Shown here: in pieces, positions 35,067 to 44,081 of the stretch
How positions within the stretch are numbered: the first letter of the stretch is position 1
Layout of the letters: each line of letters opens with the position of its first letter
Assembly: GCA_002786025.1 (NCBI GenBank)
Contig: NHNW01000006.1
Span: forward strand, 1,054,001 to 1,118,000
From: Zasmidium citrigriseum
Lineage: Eukaryota; Ascomycota; Dothideomycetes; Mycosphaerellales; Mycosphaerellaceae
Reading direction: 5' to 3'
DNA length: 64,000 nt
Translations under genes and position numbers: made by a program
The notes under the pieces: generated by a model
Databases searched by the model: none
Seen by the model: the letters and a program-made list of their open reading frames with translations, nothing else
What the model was told of the DNA's origin: nothing

Positions 35067-35423
35067 TGAGATCTCGCAAACGACAGACATTGTTAGACGA
35101 TGACATGAAATTCTGGAAGATGCTATAGAGAAAATACGGGCGAGTGGTGAAAATCCGCTGCTCGGCCGAAAAAACCACATTTCATGACCAATGAACCTCC
35201 ATCTTTTCATGACGTAATCATTCGAGTCAAGGTCCATTTGACAGAGCTCTCACTTGTAGACTGCTAACATTTGTCATCTTGGATACTTGAATGGTTTGGT
35301 TGTAGTAGTATAAAGTGCTGTTGGTATTGCTAATTGATCCTGCAGAACTCTCACAGCCTCATCTGCAACGACGTCGAAATCTAAAGCTTTTGCCACTCGA
35401 ACTTCCTAGTGACGACTAGCATC
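35067..35423. other. Intergenic region before the SDR gene
   Basis: About 360 bp with a TATA box at 35309-35315. Nothing else was seen. Confidence 0.5.
35309..35315 (+). promoter_or_regulatory. TATA box of the SDR gene
   Basis: TATAAAG about 110 bp before the ATG at 35424. Confidence 0.45.
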
Positions 35424-36279
35424 ATGGGCTTTGGGTACAAGAAGGTCCTCCTGATTGGATCCACTTCAGGGATTGGGGCTGCATTGGCAGAGACGCTGGT
35501 CCAGAACGGCGTTTTTGTGATTGGTGTTGGTCGAAGAAAGGAACGTCTGGAGAGCTTCGTCCAAAAGCATGGGTCTGCAAAGGCAGACTACAGAGTCTAC
35601 GATATCAACGACACCGACAAGGTATGTCCATGCCGACCATCTCCGAAACCATCCATCTAACACATCACAGGCCCAGTCCTTCGTCGACGAAGTCTACAAA
35701 GCGCACCCCGACATCGACTTCATCTTCCTCAACTCCGGCATCCAACGCGGCCTCGACTTCTCCAACCCCTCCACCGTCGACCTCCCCACATTCGATCTCG
35801 AGCTAAAGACCAACTACACAGCCCCAGTCTACCTCACAAAAGCCCTCCTCCCCTACCTAACCCGCCAAACAAACTCCACCGCATTGGCCTACACAACAAC
35901 CCAACTCGCCCTCATAACCCTCAACTCCCGCCCCAACTACGGCGCCTCCAAAGCCGCCCTCCACCACTTCATCCTCGCCCTTCGCGCCCAACTCTCCAAA
36001 ACCTCACCCTCCCTCAAGGTGATCGAGGTCTTCCCGCCGGCGGTCCAGACGGAATTGCACGATTCGAAGAATCAGCCGGATTTGAAGAATGGGGATCAGA
36101 TTGGGATGCCGTTAAGTGAGTTTAATGAGGAGCTTTGGAAGGGGTTGTGTGCAGGGGAGGAGGATGTTGCGGTGGGGAGTGCGAAGGGCATTTGGGAGGC
36201 GGTGGAGCCGAGCAGGAGAGCTGAGAGTAGGAAGTTTAATGATGTTATGGATGAGGCTTTGAAGGAGTTTCTGGTGTAG
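35424..36279 (+). CDS. Short-chain dehydrogenase/reductase
   Basis: A cytosolic NAD(P)-dependent oxidoreductase. Exons 35424-35621 and 35671-36279 give 268 residues, classical SDR length. The cofactor motif GSTSGIG (residues 11-17) is intact and an Arg pair after beta-2 (GRRKER) favours NADPH. An NSG replaces the usual NNAG/NAG (LNSGIQRG). The catalytic YGASK is near residue 155, but the Ser expected about 13 positions before that Tyr is Thr (TTTQLA), a conservative change. The closest general style is DltE-like SDRs with oxidoreductase activity on small carbonyls. Codon choice changes sharply near 36010, from almost all C-ending to G-ending. It follows the esterase on the same strand. Confidence 0.88.
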
Positions 36280-36847
36280 ATGCCAGAGCTAAATGGTGAA
36301 GAGTAGGACAGACGCCGAATCGGACAGTTTGTTCACGTTAGGTCGACTGAGACGATAGCCTTGTCACAGAAGCATTAAATGAAACGACTTGAGTTGCAGC
36401 TCGGGCTCGCCGACACTTCAACTGCATACCAGCCTTGATTTGAAGAGCACAAGTTCCTTAATGGGTGCTTGCGTCTATCGCGGCCCCGAAAATGTGGTGG
36501 TCTGATCAAGCCACTCGCTTCTTGATTCTCGAATCAAGCTTCCCAAGACGCCACCCGCCCAATGCTTGACACTGGACCCTCCAGCCTCGGTGACAAAGTT
36601 TATGACTGAGCCAATCGCGAGAGAAGCGAATGTATGTTCTGTGATGAGGGCTGAGCAACGGGCATGCTTCTCAGACGATGGCGTTTTTTCACCGGTGTGG
36701 TGAAGGAGGCCAGAACGGGGGTAGTCGCGAGACGGAAGCGAGGACAACGATGATAAGAGGGTGAGCCACTGGCCTCTGACTATTGTTCATAACCTCTGTC
36801 TCTGAAGGAGAACAGCAAATCGTCAAACATAATCCTTATCTGCGAAA
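36280..36847. other. Intergenic region before the Cys-rich GPI-like gene
   Basis: About 570 bp. I searched it for a signal-peptide exon for the gene at 36848 and found none that splices in frame. Confidence 0.5.
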
Positions 36848-37790
36848 ATGAGTCTTGACTGGGTCGGAGCCGAAGGGCTCAATGTCATCGATTTCCAGGG
36901 CCAGATTGGCAGCGAAGAGTACAATTACTGCAGCAAAGCCTGGCCATACTGCGTGAACAACCCGACTGGTATTCCTGTCAGCCTTCACTTTGCGATCGAT
37001 GGACTGACCTCTTGCTCTGACAGAATGCACTTTCGTCGGCATCTGCAACAATTGTGTTCAGTTCCTGCCCAGCTCTGTCAAGGGGTGTTGCCAGCAGAAC
37101 CCTCCAGCGTCATGCTTTCAGGGCATATTCGAAGGAGGCTCCGGCTCGCAAGATGAAGAACAGCAGTCGCTGAGCCCGGCTCCCTCAGGAAGCGCAAGCA
37201 TCACCGACGCCAACGCTGCAGTCTGTGCAACTGCCCTCGCAGCTGTCTCTGCATGCGAAGTCGCGACTTCCGGCTTCGATAATCTGGATGTGACGGCTCA
37301 AGCTAGTTGTCTGTGCTACGACACGGCGAATAGCTACGTCCCGAGCGTCTTCGATGGAGCTTGGAGCTCTTGCGCGGCGTACGCTTCGACGGCGGATACC
37401 AGTGACTACCCTGCCATCACGAGTGCCCTGGGGCTGTGTCAAAGCGTTGGAGATGTCAGAAACGGGGGCGGTGCTGCTACCACGACGGATGGAAGTAGCC
37501 CGGGAAATACGGTGGGAGCCGGCACGGCGGCGATGACTGGGACAATGGAGTCTACTGACGGATCTTCTGGCATGACGGCCACTGGGAGTGCTGGGCAAAG
37601 CTCAGGCTCAGCTGCCTCTGGAAGTGCATCGTCGTCAAGTTCGACTGGCGGCAGTGGTGCTGCGGTGAAGACACCGGTGAGTCTGGGTTTTCCTTGGAAG
37701 CGAATTTCCGACATACTGACTTCCTCGTAGGATGTTCGTCTGAGCGGTCTGTTGGTCCTCAGTCTGCTCTCTGTCGCGTTGTTTCTTTGA
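36848..37790 (+). CDS. Cys-rich protein with Ser/Gly stalk and GPI-type C-terminus, no visible signal peptide
   Basis: I do not recognise a named family. Exons 36848-36968, 37024-37676 and 37731-37790 give 277 residues. The N-terminal part has a dense Cys pattern (YCSKAWPYC, CTFVGICNNC, GCCQQ, SC). The middle part has a second Cys group (VCATAL, SACEVA, SCLCYD, SSCAAY, GLCQ) resembling secreted fungal Cys-rich modules. A Ser/Gly/Thr stalk follows, and the last 20 residues (LSGLLVLSLLSVALFL core) look like a GPI signal. The first exon begins MSLDWVGAEGL and is not hydrophobic, so entry to the secretory pathway is unexplained; an undetected upstream exon is possible. Confidence 0.65.
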
Positions 37791-38409
37791 AATTTGTCTT
37801 CAGGTCTGAGAGGAAAGGGGCAATGGCGTTTGGTTTGCGTTGGTAGCGTGGAAGTACGATCCAGTGTCATTCTCTGTAACGACATCGTTGTCAGTTGATA
37901 TCATCCGTTACACAATGGCCAGATGTTGCAGGTTCTCCGCGTGGTTTGGTTTGGAAGTGACGTCAAATTTCGATGAGGCAGGGACCGGGGCGGATGAAAG
38001 TTGAGCCGGAGAATCCTAGAGCACCACCCCTGTGCTTCCACCTCACCACACCTGAAACAACCACCGACATCAAATCTCCGCAATCATGAAGTTCGAATAA
38101 AAAGGCGTCTCGAGCTTGAGACCATTCGTTTCGTTCATACGATGAAGTAGAGTGCAATGTGATGGACAGAATGAGTCGTGGCAGCGACGTTGTGCACGGT
38201 CAATCTTCGCAATGAGGTGAAAATGACCTCAGAGGCCCCAGTGATCGCTCTGTGGAGCGTGAGTGGCAAGAAGGCGAGGTACGATGTCATATGAACGCTC
38301 AAAGGGATGTTGTCAATGGCAACTTCACTTCTAACCGACTTTTGCTGGAAGAAGCCGACACAGACAAACCCGTTCACACCGAGTGACCCCAAGCTCCAAC
38401 TTTTCCAAG
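37791..38409. other. Intergenic region before the methyltransferase
   Basis: About 620 bp. No gene, RNA or clear core promoter element was recognised. Confidence 0.5.
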
Positions 38410-39554
38410 ATGGCAGAACACGTGGAAGACGCGATTGCGACGCAATACATTGGAACGTTCCCATATCCCATTGCACCCTGGCCATTAGCTGGTACTAAAG
38501 ATGCCACTGGAGAGACCGAGATCCTCGACATTCGGAATCGGCACAAGAATCTGGACGTGGCCATGGAAATCAAGTCGGGCCTGCGAGGCGAAAGACAGAA
38601 TGGCGCGAGGCTCATCCCATATGAACTGCTATGCAACGAACAAGATTCGACTCGGTTCGAAAAGACAGTGGCTGGCCAAAAGGACCTTCTGGAGAGACAC
38701 GTCGACGAGATTGCCATGTCCCTTCTGCCCGGAACGATTCTCATCGACCTTGGTACTGGCTCTCGTGAGAAGTCAAAACTACTTATTGAAGCGATTGAGT
38801 CTCACCACAAGATCGTCGACTATTTCGCTTTGGGCCTGGACAGGAGCAAACTGGAAACTATCATGAAGGATCTCGACCCGGCGAGATTCAACTACGTGCG
38901 TTGCCATGGATTACTAGGAGGTCACGATGACGTCCGAGCATGGGTTGCAAAGTATGAGAACAAGCAGCGACCTGTCTGCGTTCTCTCGCTGGGGAGTATC
39001 TTCAGCAGCATGGGTCGGGAAGAAGTGTCTGCTTTCTGGCGAGCTTGGTCAGATCTGTTGACGATCAACAACAAGTTCAACTCGAACAACGCACGTGTAA
39101 TCTTGGGCACGGAACTCTCCCACGGTGCGAGCAAAGGCAACGGTGCTCAGGATGGCCTTCATCTCATCGATGAGAAGGCGATGAACAGCCTCATCACGAA
39201 TGTGGATGATTGCCTGGGTAATAGCATATTCGGAGCCGCGGATTGGGAAGCCGCAGGAGCGCTTGACGACTCTGGGAAATCGTATACACAGTACCTGGTG
39301 CCGCAGAACGATGTGAAGCTTGACGATATCCAAATTCATGCGGGCGAAAAGATAGTGGTCGCGTACAACCACAAATACGACGAAGCCGGACGGGATCGAT
39401 TGTTTGAGCAGAGCAATCTGAAAGAGCTACAGCGATATGTCAGTGACAACGAGTCTTCGGGTAAGTGCATTCTCAGAAAGTCGGCCATTCAGTCCATTGA
39501 CCTAATCTAGGTACCGGTACCACCACAGCTCTCCATGTTCTTGCGCCACGTTGA
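38410..39554 (+). CDS. EgtD/EasF-type SAM methyltransferase (histidine-specific methyltransferase domain)
   Basis: Members of this domain family N-methylate amino acids or derived indoles (EgtD on histidine, EasF on dimethylallyltryptophan). Exons 38410-39460 and 39511-39554 give 364 residues. The N-terminus TEILDIRNRHKNLD and the substrate-proximal LIPYELLCNEQDS match the family. The SAM site ILIDLGTGSREKSKLL lies near residues 106-121. The last exon adds only 14 residues (ending LHVLAPR); without splicing the frame stops at 39510. It lacks the C-terminal formylglycine-generating-enzyme-like half found in fungal Egt1, so it is a stand-alone methyltransferase. No ergot-type genes are nearby. 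The substrate is unknown. Confidence 0.87.
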
Positions 39555-40096
39555 TTGTCCTCGCCCTATCCCCGGTAGCCACCCAAGGGTGGTTTCCGTT
39601 CGTCGTCCACGCATGAGAACGGGAAGTTCGCCACTGAGGCTCAGCTGCGAGATGCGCATCTCAGTGCTGATCAAGCGGCTCCACATCAACAAGAGCAATT
39701 GCAACTTAACCAGAGGAAGCATCCTGTGCGAGCTTTACTTTCCGCATTCCGACATTAACATTGTCCATGAGCTTGGCGGAGGATTCAATCGGGATCGAAG
39801 GCGGAAAAATACGATCGATGCCGTCTTTGCGAACTTTCGTCGACCGTACAACTGCACGCACTGCTCTTCGTTCCGCGGACCTCTGCCAGCTGGACGCTAG
39901 CAGTAATAACCTCAGGCAAACGTACAGCTCCTGGGCCACACAACGCAGGTTTGTGGTATGCATAGGAATCCTTCACTGAAGTCATGAGGACTCCAAGCTG
40001 AGCCGCTGGGAAATTACAAGTAGACATTCGTCTGCCGTGTGAGGCGTGGTGAATCGATTCTTCTACTTCCCGTGTTGCCAGAGAACATAGGCGAAC
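39555..40096. other. Intergenic region, 0.5 kb
   Basis: Downstream of the methyltransferase and upstream of the PPxY membrane protein. Short open frames here look like noise. Confidence 0.5.
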
Positions 40097-40937
40097 ATGA
40101 CTTCAGTTGCACCTTTCACTCCAGCTGCGTCTTGCTTTGCGCCTACTTACACTGTGGCCCCACTTGGCAATGATGTGGTTGGAGACCTTACTGCTATTCG
40201 CGGATATGCCTCCGAATGCTTGCCCTTCACTCCCGAGCCGACCGGGTATCCAACTATGCACGCAGTGAACTGTTTACCTGGATATGAAAGACTTTCTGAT
40301 GATTCATCCACCGATGGAGCTTCGACCTACGGAACATGTTGTCCATCGTGAGTTTCCTCGAGTATGAAATCAACATCATCGATGCTAACATGTCTACAGT
40401 GGAATGACCATCGGAAGAACTTCCACCCAACTCTGTTCAAAGGTCACCGGATACAACTCCGTTGCCGTCATCAACGCCACGCAAACCTCCTCCGTCCACG
40501 CCAACTTTCTCGTCGCCCCAGCTTTGGTCATGGCTTGGCAATCGCCAGATCTCGTCTCCCTAACGGCACCCATCACTCAGAGCGGACCCAGCTTTGACCC
40601 AGAACCCACCGGCTTGTACACCACGACTGTCTCTGACTCGATTCCTACGAGCTCATCAACAGGAGTCACCTTCGCGTCCAGCCAAGACAATACTGCAGAT
40701 ACGATCCACCACACCGTCATCCTGGCTGTCGTCATTGCCATCGCATGTCTTGTTGCCATTGGCGTTTGCTTCGCGATCGGTGCGTTCATCATGGCGAGGA
40801 AGAGGCAACAGAAAAAGGCTCGCGGTCAGATGGAAGAGGACCTCCCGCCAGCGTATCAAGCGAGGAGAAGCCAGAGCAGCGAAAGGCTTCCCACATATGC
40901 TCCTAGTGCGAAGACGGAGAATGGAGACGTCAAGTAG
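40097..40937 (+). CDS. Single-pass membrane protein with Cys-rich outer domain and PPxY cytosolic tail
   Basis: Exons 40097-40347 and 40400-40937 give 262 residues. Residues 1-185 form a Cys-containing domain (SCFAP, SECLPFTPEPTGYP, NCLPGYERL, GTCCPSG, QLC) followed by a Ser/Thr stalk. One strong membrane helix spans about 188-216, followed by a basic stop-transfer RKRQQKKARG. The cytosolic tail carries LPPAY near residue 231, a PPxY motif of the kind bound by WW domains of Rsp5/Nedd4 ubiquitin ligases, and a related LPTYAP further on. There is no cleavable signal peptide, so insertion would be N-out through the single helix. The layout resembles fungal surface sensors. The function is unknown. 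Confidence 0.75.
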
Positions 40938-41691
40938 TGGCTTGTTGCCATGTTTCTTTTACAGTTTGATGAGTTTACGATCTATCCCCTATGCAGATTG
41001 TTGGAATTGTAGCTCCTATGTGTATATATCGACCCTTTTCATCTCACAAGACTTCTCAAAGGGTCATCTTACCGACAAGGCCTGCGACTGAGTGTCCAAT
41101 CATGGTCGGTACAGCAGCAATCTCTCTAGGTTGCTTTCGTACGTTGTGGGGGAAGCCTACCATGCGGCCGCTATTCTAGAGCGTAGTAGTCGACATTGGG
41201 ATACCTGACTTTGCACCGGGCGGCCTCTCTCGGTTTCCACGTAGCGAATCGCCAAGATCGACTTGTCGAGGAAGAAGGTGTTTGCCTTCAAACCTTCTCG
41301 CGTAGGATCAGCTGGGCCACACTCTGTTCAGGCAATGTAAGAAGTAGATCAGTAGATACGTCCTCCAATGATTCACGAACACAGCTCTTGGCTGCAGTCT
41401 ACAAGGCACCGCAGCGTTTGCCTTAATATTGGTTGCCTTCTTTCTGCCAAAGGGCAGCGAATTAGGTGAATCTGAGTGGATTGGGGCGGGAGTGTTTGTA
41501 TCCTTTTAGAGGAGCTGAAGGCTGCGTAGACATCTCTGTGTTACACTTAAGATCCCATGCTCCTTCCGAGTCTAGACCATCATCTACGTTCTCCATTTGC
41601 ACCATCTGAAGTGGTGTTCTCATTTTAGAGCAGCGAGCGGCATCGTACTCCAACACAGCTAGCACACAAAGTCAGCCAGCATTCAAGAAGG
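40938..41691. other. Intergenic region, 0.75 kb
   Basis: No gene, RNA or repeat was recognised. Confidence 0.5.
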
Positions 41692-42100
41692 ATGCCTCCA
41701 ATCAAGACCACTCGTCCCGTGCTTCCCAAAAAACCGCCAGCACAAATGGCTGGAACAGCGAGCCGAGTCAACACAAAGAGAAGGAAGTTGAGAAAAGACA
41801 TCGCACCGATCGTATCCGGCCGACAGTCTGGGGCACCACCGAATGCATCCCGAGAAGAGGTCCAGCAATTCCAGAGATTCGCGATTGAGTTGGATCGCGA
41901 TCTGGAGGCGGGAGCAGCACCAGATGCTGCCGTGAGAGGTACTGCCGGTCAATACCATGCTCTACTTTGAGAACAACACTGACGCATTGGATGAAGGCAT
42001 GCGAAGCCGTGTTGAGGCTCACTTGAAACGACAGAGAGTCGCCTATATTTCGACGCTGGGAGGAGGACTCTTTTTCTATCTACTTGCCCACTTCACGTAA
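41692..42100 (+). CDS. Small basic protein with C-terminal membrane helix (tail-anchor-like)
   Basis: I do not recognise the family. Exons 41692-41938 and 41997-42100 are joined over a 58-bp intron with an ACTGAC branch point, giving 116 residues. The N-terminal half is basic and Pro-rich (KKPPAQ, KRRKLRKD). The centre is a charged helix (SREEVQQFQRFAIELDRDLEAG). After a second basic helix (RVEAHLKRQR) the protein ends in a short hydrophobic stretch, YISTLGGGLFFYLLAHFT, which could act as a tail anchor or mitochondrial membrane segment. Without splicing the frame stops at 41970 and loses this helix. Its reality rests on the intron and the sensible composition. Confidence 0.5.
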
Positions 42101-42455
42101 GGCTTCGGGCACAGGCTGTGCGCAGCACAAGATAGATGGAAGCGAATTCGACGGCCGCGAAAGACCAGAGTGATAACACACAAGGCTTTGACCGTCATAT
42201 ACATCTCTGCCATTGAAATTCAGGATCGTCAGTAGCAAGACAAGCTCCAGTAGCTCCTACTCAAATACTGCTGACTCGCCAATGGCAAGTGAAGGACGGA
42301 CCTTCAGTTTCTCCAGACTCCGACGTAGTTCGCCATGCATTGTGAGATCACTGTCTACCTTCAACAAAAACATGCGCCGTAGCACCATGCAGTTGTAGAC
42401 GAATGAACATTCGTTGCTTGCCTGCATACCAACACCAACACCAACACCAACAGCC
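42101..42455. other. Intergenic region before the P450 gene
   Basis: About 355 bp. It ends with a CCAACA microsatellite directly before the P450 ATG. Confidence 0.55.
42429..42452 (+). repeat. CCAACA hexanucleotide microsatellite in P450 5' leader
   Basis: Four perfect copies of CCAACA end three bases before the P450 ATG, giving an unstructured A/C-rich leader. Confidence 0.8.
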
Positions 42456-43988
42456 ATGTTCCTTCCAATTCTCATCCTCGCATGGCTCTTCCTACTCCTC
42501 TGCTACAAGATCTCAACCGACCGCCTCAAGAAGTTTCCCGGCCCAAGATTGGCAGCGTGGACAGACCTCTGGCATGTCTTGGACACATACTTCAGAGTGC
42601 ATCAAGCACCATCGCCACTGCGATTGCACCGCAAATATGGCGATATCGTGCGCATCGGACCCAACAGCCTTATTTTCTCCCATCCACAGGCAATTAAGGA
42701 CATCTATGGCACCGATAACAAATATCCGAAGTCGGAGATGTACTACACTTTTGCAGCTTCTGCTGGAGGGCGAGTCAATCCCTCGTTGTTCTCGTCACTG
42801 GATCTCCAATGGCATGATCGGCTACGACGAGCGGTGAATCCGGCATTCACGCTGAGTGCTCTGGTGCAGTATGAGCCTTTCGTCGAGAGCACAATTCGAG
42901 AGTTGGTCACGCAGTTCGAGACGAGGTTTGCTGGGCGAGAAGGCAAAGAAGGTATCGTAAATCTGGAGAGATGGATGCATTGGTACGCCTTCGATGTCGT
43001 AGGAGAGTTGACTTATGGTTCGCCATTCGGAGCCCTCAAGAATGCGAGTGATGTCGATCGAATCCTGGAGAAGACCCGGCGGTTCCTGGCGTATGGCATG
43101 TGGGCGGGTTGCATGCCTTTGATCGATCAATTGACTTTCAAGAATCCGGTACTGCTGTGGTTGAATCGACGGGGTCACTTCAACAGCAGTCCAAATCCTG
43201 TTATTCCTTGGGCGTTGAGGTATCAAGCGGCACGGCAAGACAAGCCTCTCCAAAAGGCCGAAGACGATGGAAGCGGACCTCAGGATCTGATTGTCAAGTT
43301 TCTCCAAGCTAAGGAAACGCATCCAGACATCGTCGGCGACAAAGAAGTCCTCAGCATGGGCTTGACCATGGTCCTCGCAGGCTCCGAAAGCACCGGCGTG
43401 ACCCTCACAGCACTCATATACTTCCTGCTCAAGAACCCTGAAGCGTATCGGAAACTCAAGGAAGAGATTGACGAGGCTTTCCCTTCGACAGACGACAAAG
43501 TCTCGTTCAAGCGGGCCTTTGCTCTTCCGTACCTAGATGCTTGCATTAAGGAGACGTTCCGTATGCATCCAGCGGCACGCTTTACTGGCGAGCGAGTTCT
43601 CCCTCCTGAAGGTGCGAGTATCTGCGGAGAGGACATACCTGGTGGAACGGTTGTTGGTCTAAATGCGTGGGCTCTTCATCGGAGGGAAGATGTATTCGGA
43701 GACAATGTCGATGACTACATCCCGGAACGCTGGCTGCCTACTGTAAAACCAGCTGGTGAAGAAGAGCAAGCCCGCATCGATGCCATGGCTCGGACTCTTT
43801 TCCACTTCGGCGCCGGAAGATTCAATTGCATCGGTAAAAACATTGGTTTGCTGGAGATGTACAAAGTGGTGCCTGTGCTATTGCGTACCTTCGAGTGGAC
43901 GCTGGATGATCCGGAGAAGGAGTGGAGATATGAGGATGGGAGTTTCGTCAATGTTAGTGGCGTGGAAGTCAGATTGAAGAAGCGGTAG
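42456..43988 (+). CDS. Cytochrome P450 monooxygenase, pisatin-demethylase-like
   Basis: A microsomal heme-thiolate monooxygenase. The gene is a single exon of 510 residues. An N-terminal membrane helix (FLPILILAWLFLLLCYK) is followed by the Pro hinge FPGPRL. The I-helix oxygen-binding motif AGSEST is near residue 307, ExxR (KETFR) near 364, the PERW motif near 427 and the heme loop FHFGAGRFNCIG near 447-458, with the Cys ligand near 456. All are intact. The absence of introns is notable among intron-bearing neighbours. The substrate is unknown; relatives oxidise phytoalexins or secondary metabolites. The start is the ATG just after the CCAACA repeat. It is convergent with the GH3 gene, with 93 bp between the stops. 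Confidence 0.93.
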   Translation: MFLPILILAWLFLLLCYKISTDRLKKFPGPRLAAWTDLWHVLDTYFRVHQAPSPLRLHRKYGDIVRIGPNSLIFSHPQAIKDIYGTDNKYPKSEMYYTFAASAGGRVNPSLFSSLDLQWHDRLRRAVNPAFTLSALVQYEPFVESTIRELVTQFETRFAGREGKEGIVNLERWMHWYAFDVVGELTYGSPFGALKNASDVDRILEKTRRFLAYGMWAGCMPLIDQLTFKNPVLLWLNRRGHFNSSPNPVIPWALRYQAARQDKPLQKAEDDGSGPQDLIVKFLQAKETHPDIVGDKEVLSMGLTMVLAGSESTGVTLTALIYFLLKNPEAYRKLKEEIDEAFPSTDDKVSFKRAFALPYLDACIKETFRMHPAARFTGERVLPPEGASICGEDIPGGTVVGLNAWALHRREDVFGDNVDDYIPERWLPTVKPAGEEEQARIDAMARTLFHFGAGRFNCIGKNIGLLEMYKVVPVLLRTFEWTLDDPEKEWRYEDGSFVNVSGVEVRLKKR

Positions 43989-44081
43989 ACCGCAATCATT
44001 AAGCGTTACGATTGACTTTTCTGGTTCTCATGCCGTCTTTTCTCGTGTCATTTCATCAGTTGCTCTGTCGTCAGCTCTTTT

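Noticed and set aside
33846..35237. 463-codon open frame on the minus strand
   Set aside because: It lies fully antisense to the well-supported carboxylesterase and its open state follows from that gene's codon bias. It has no family features.
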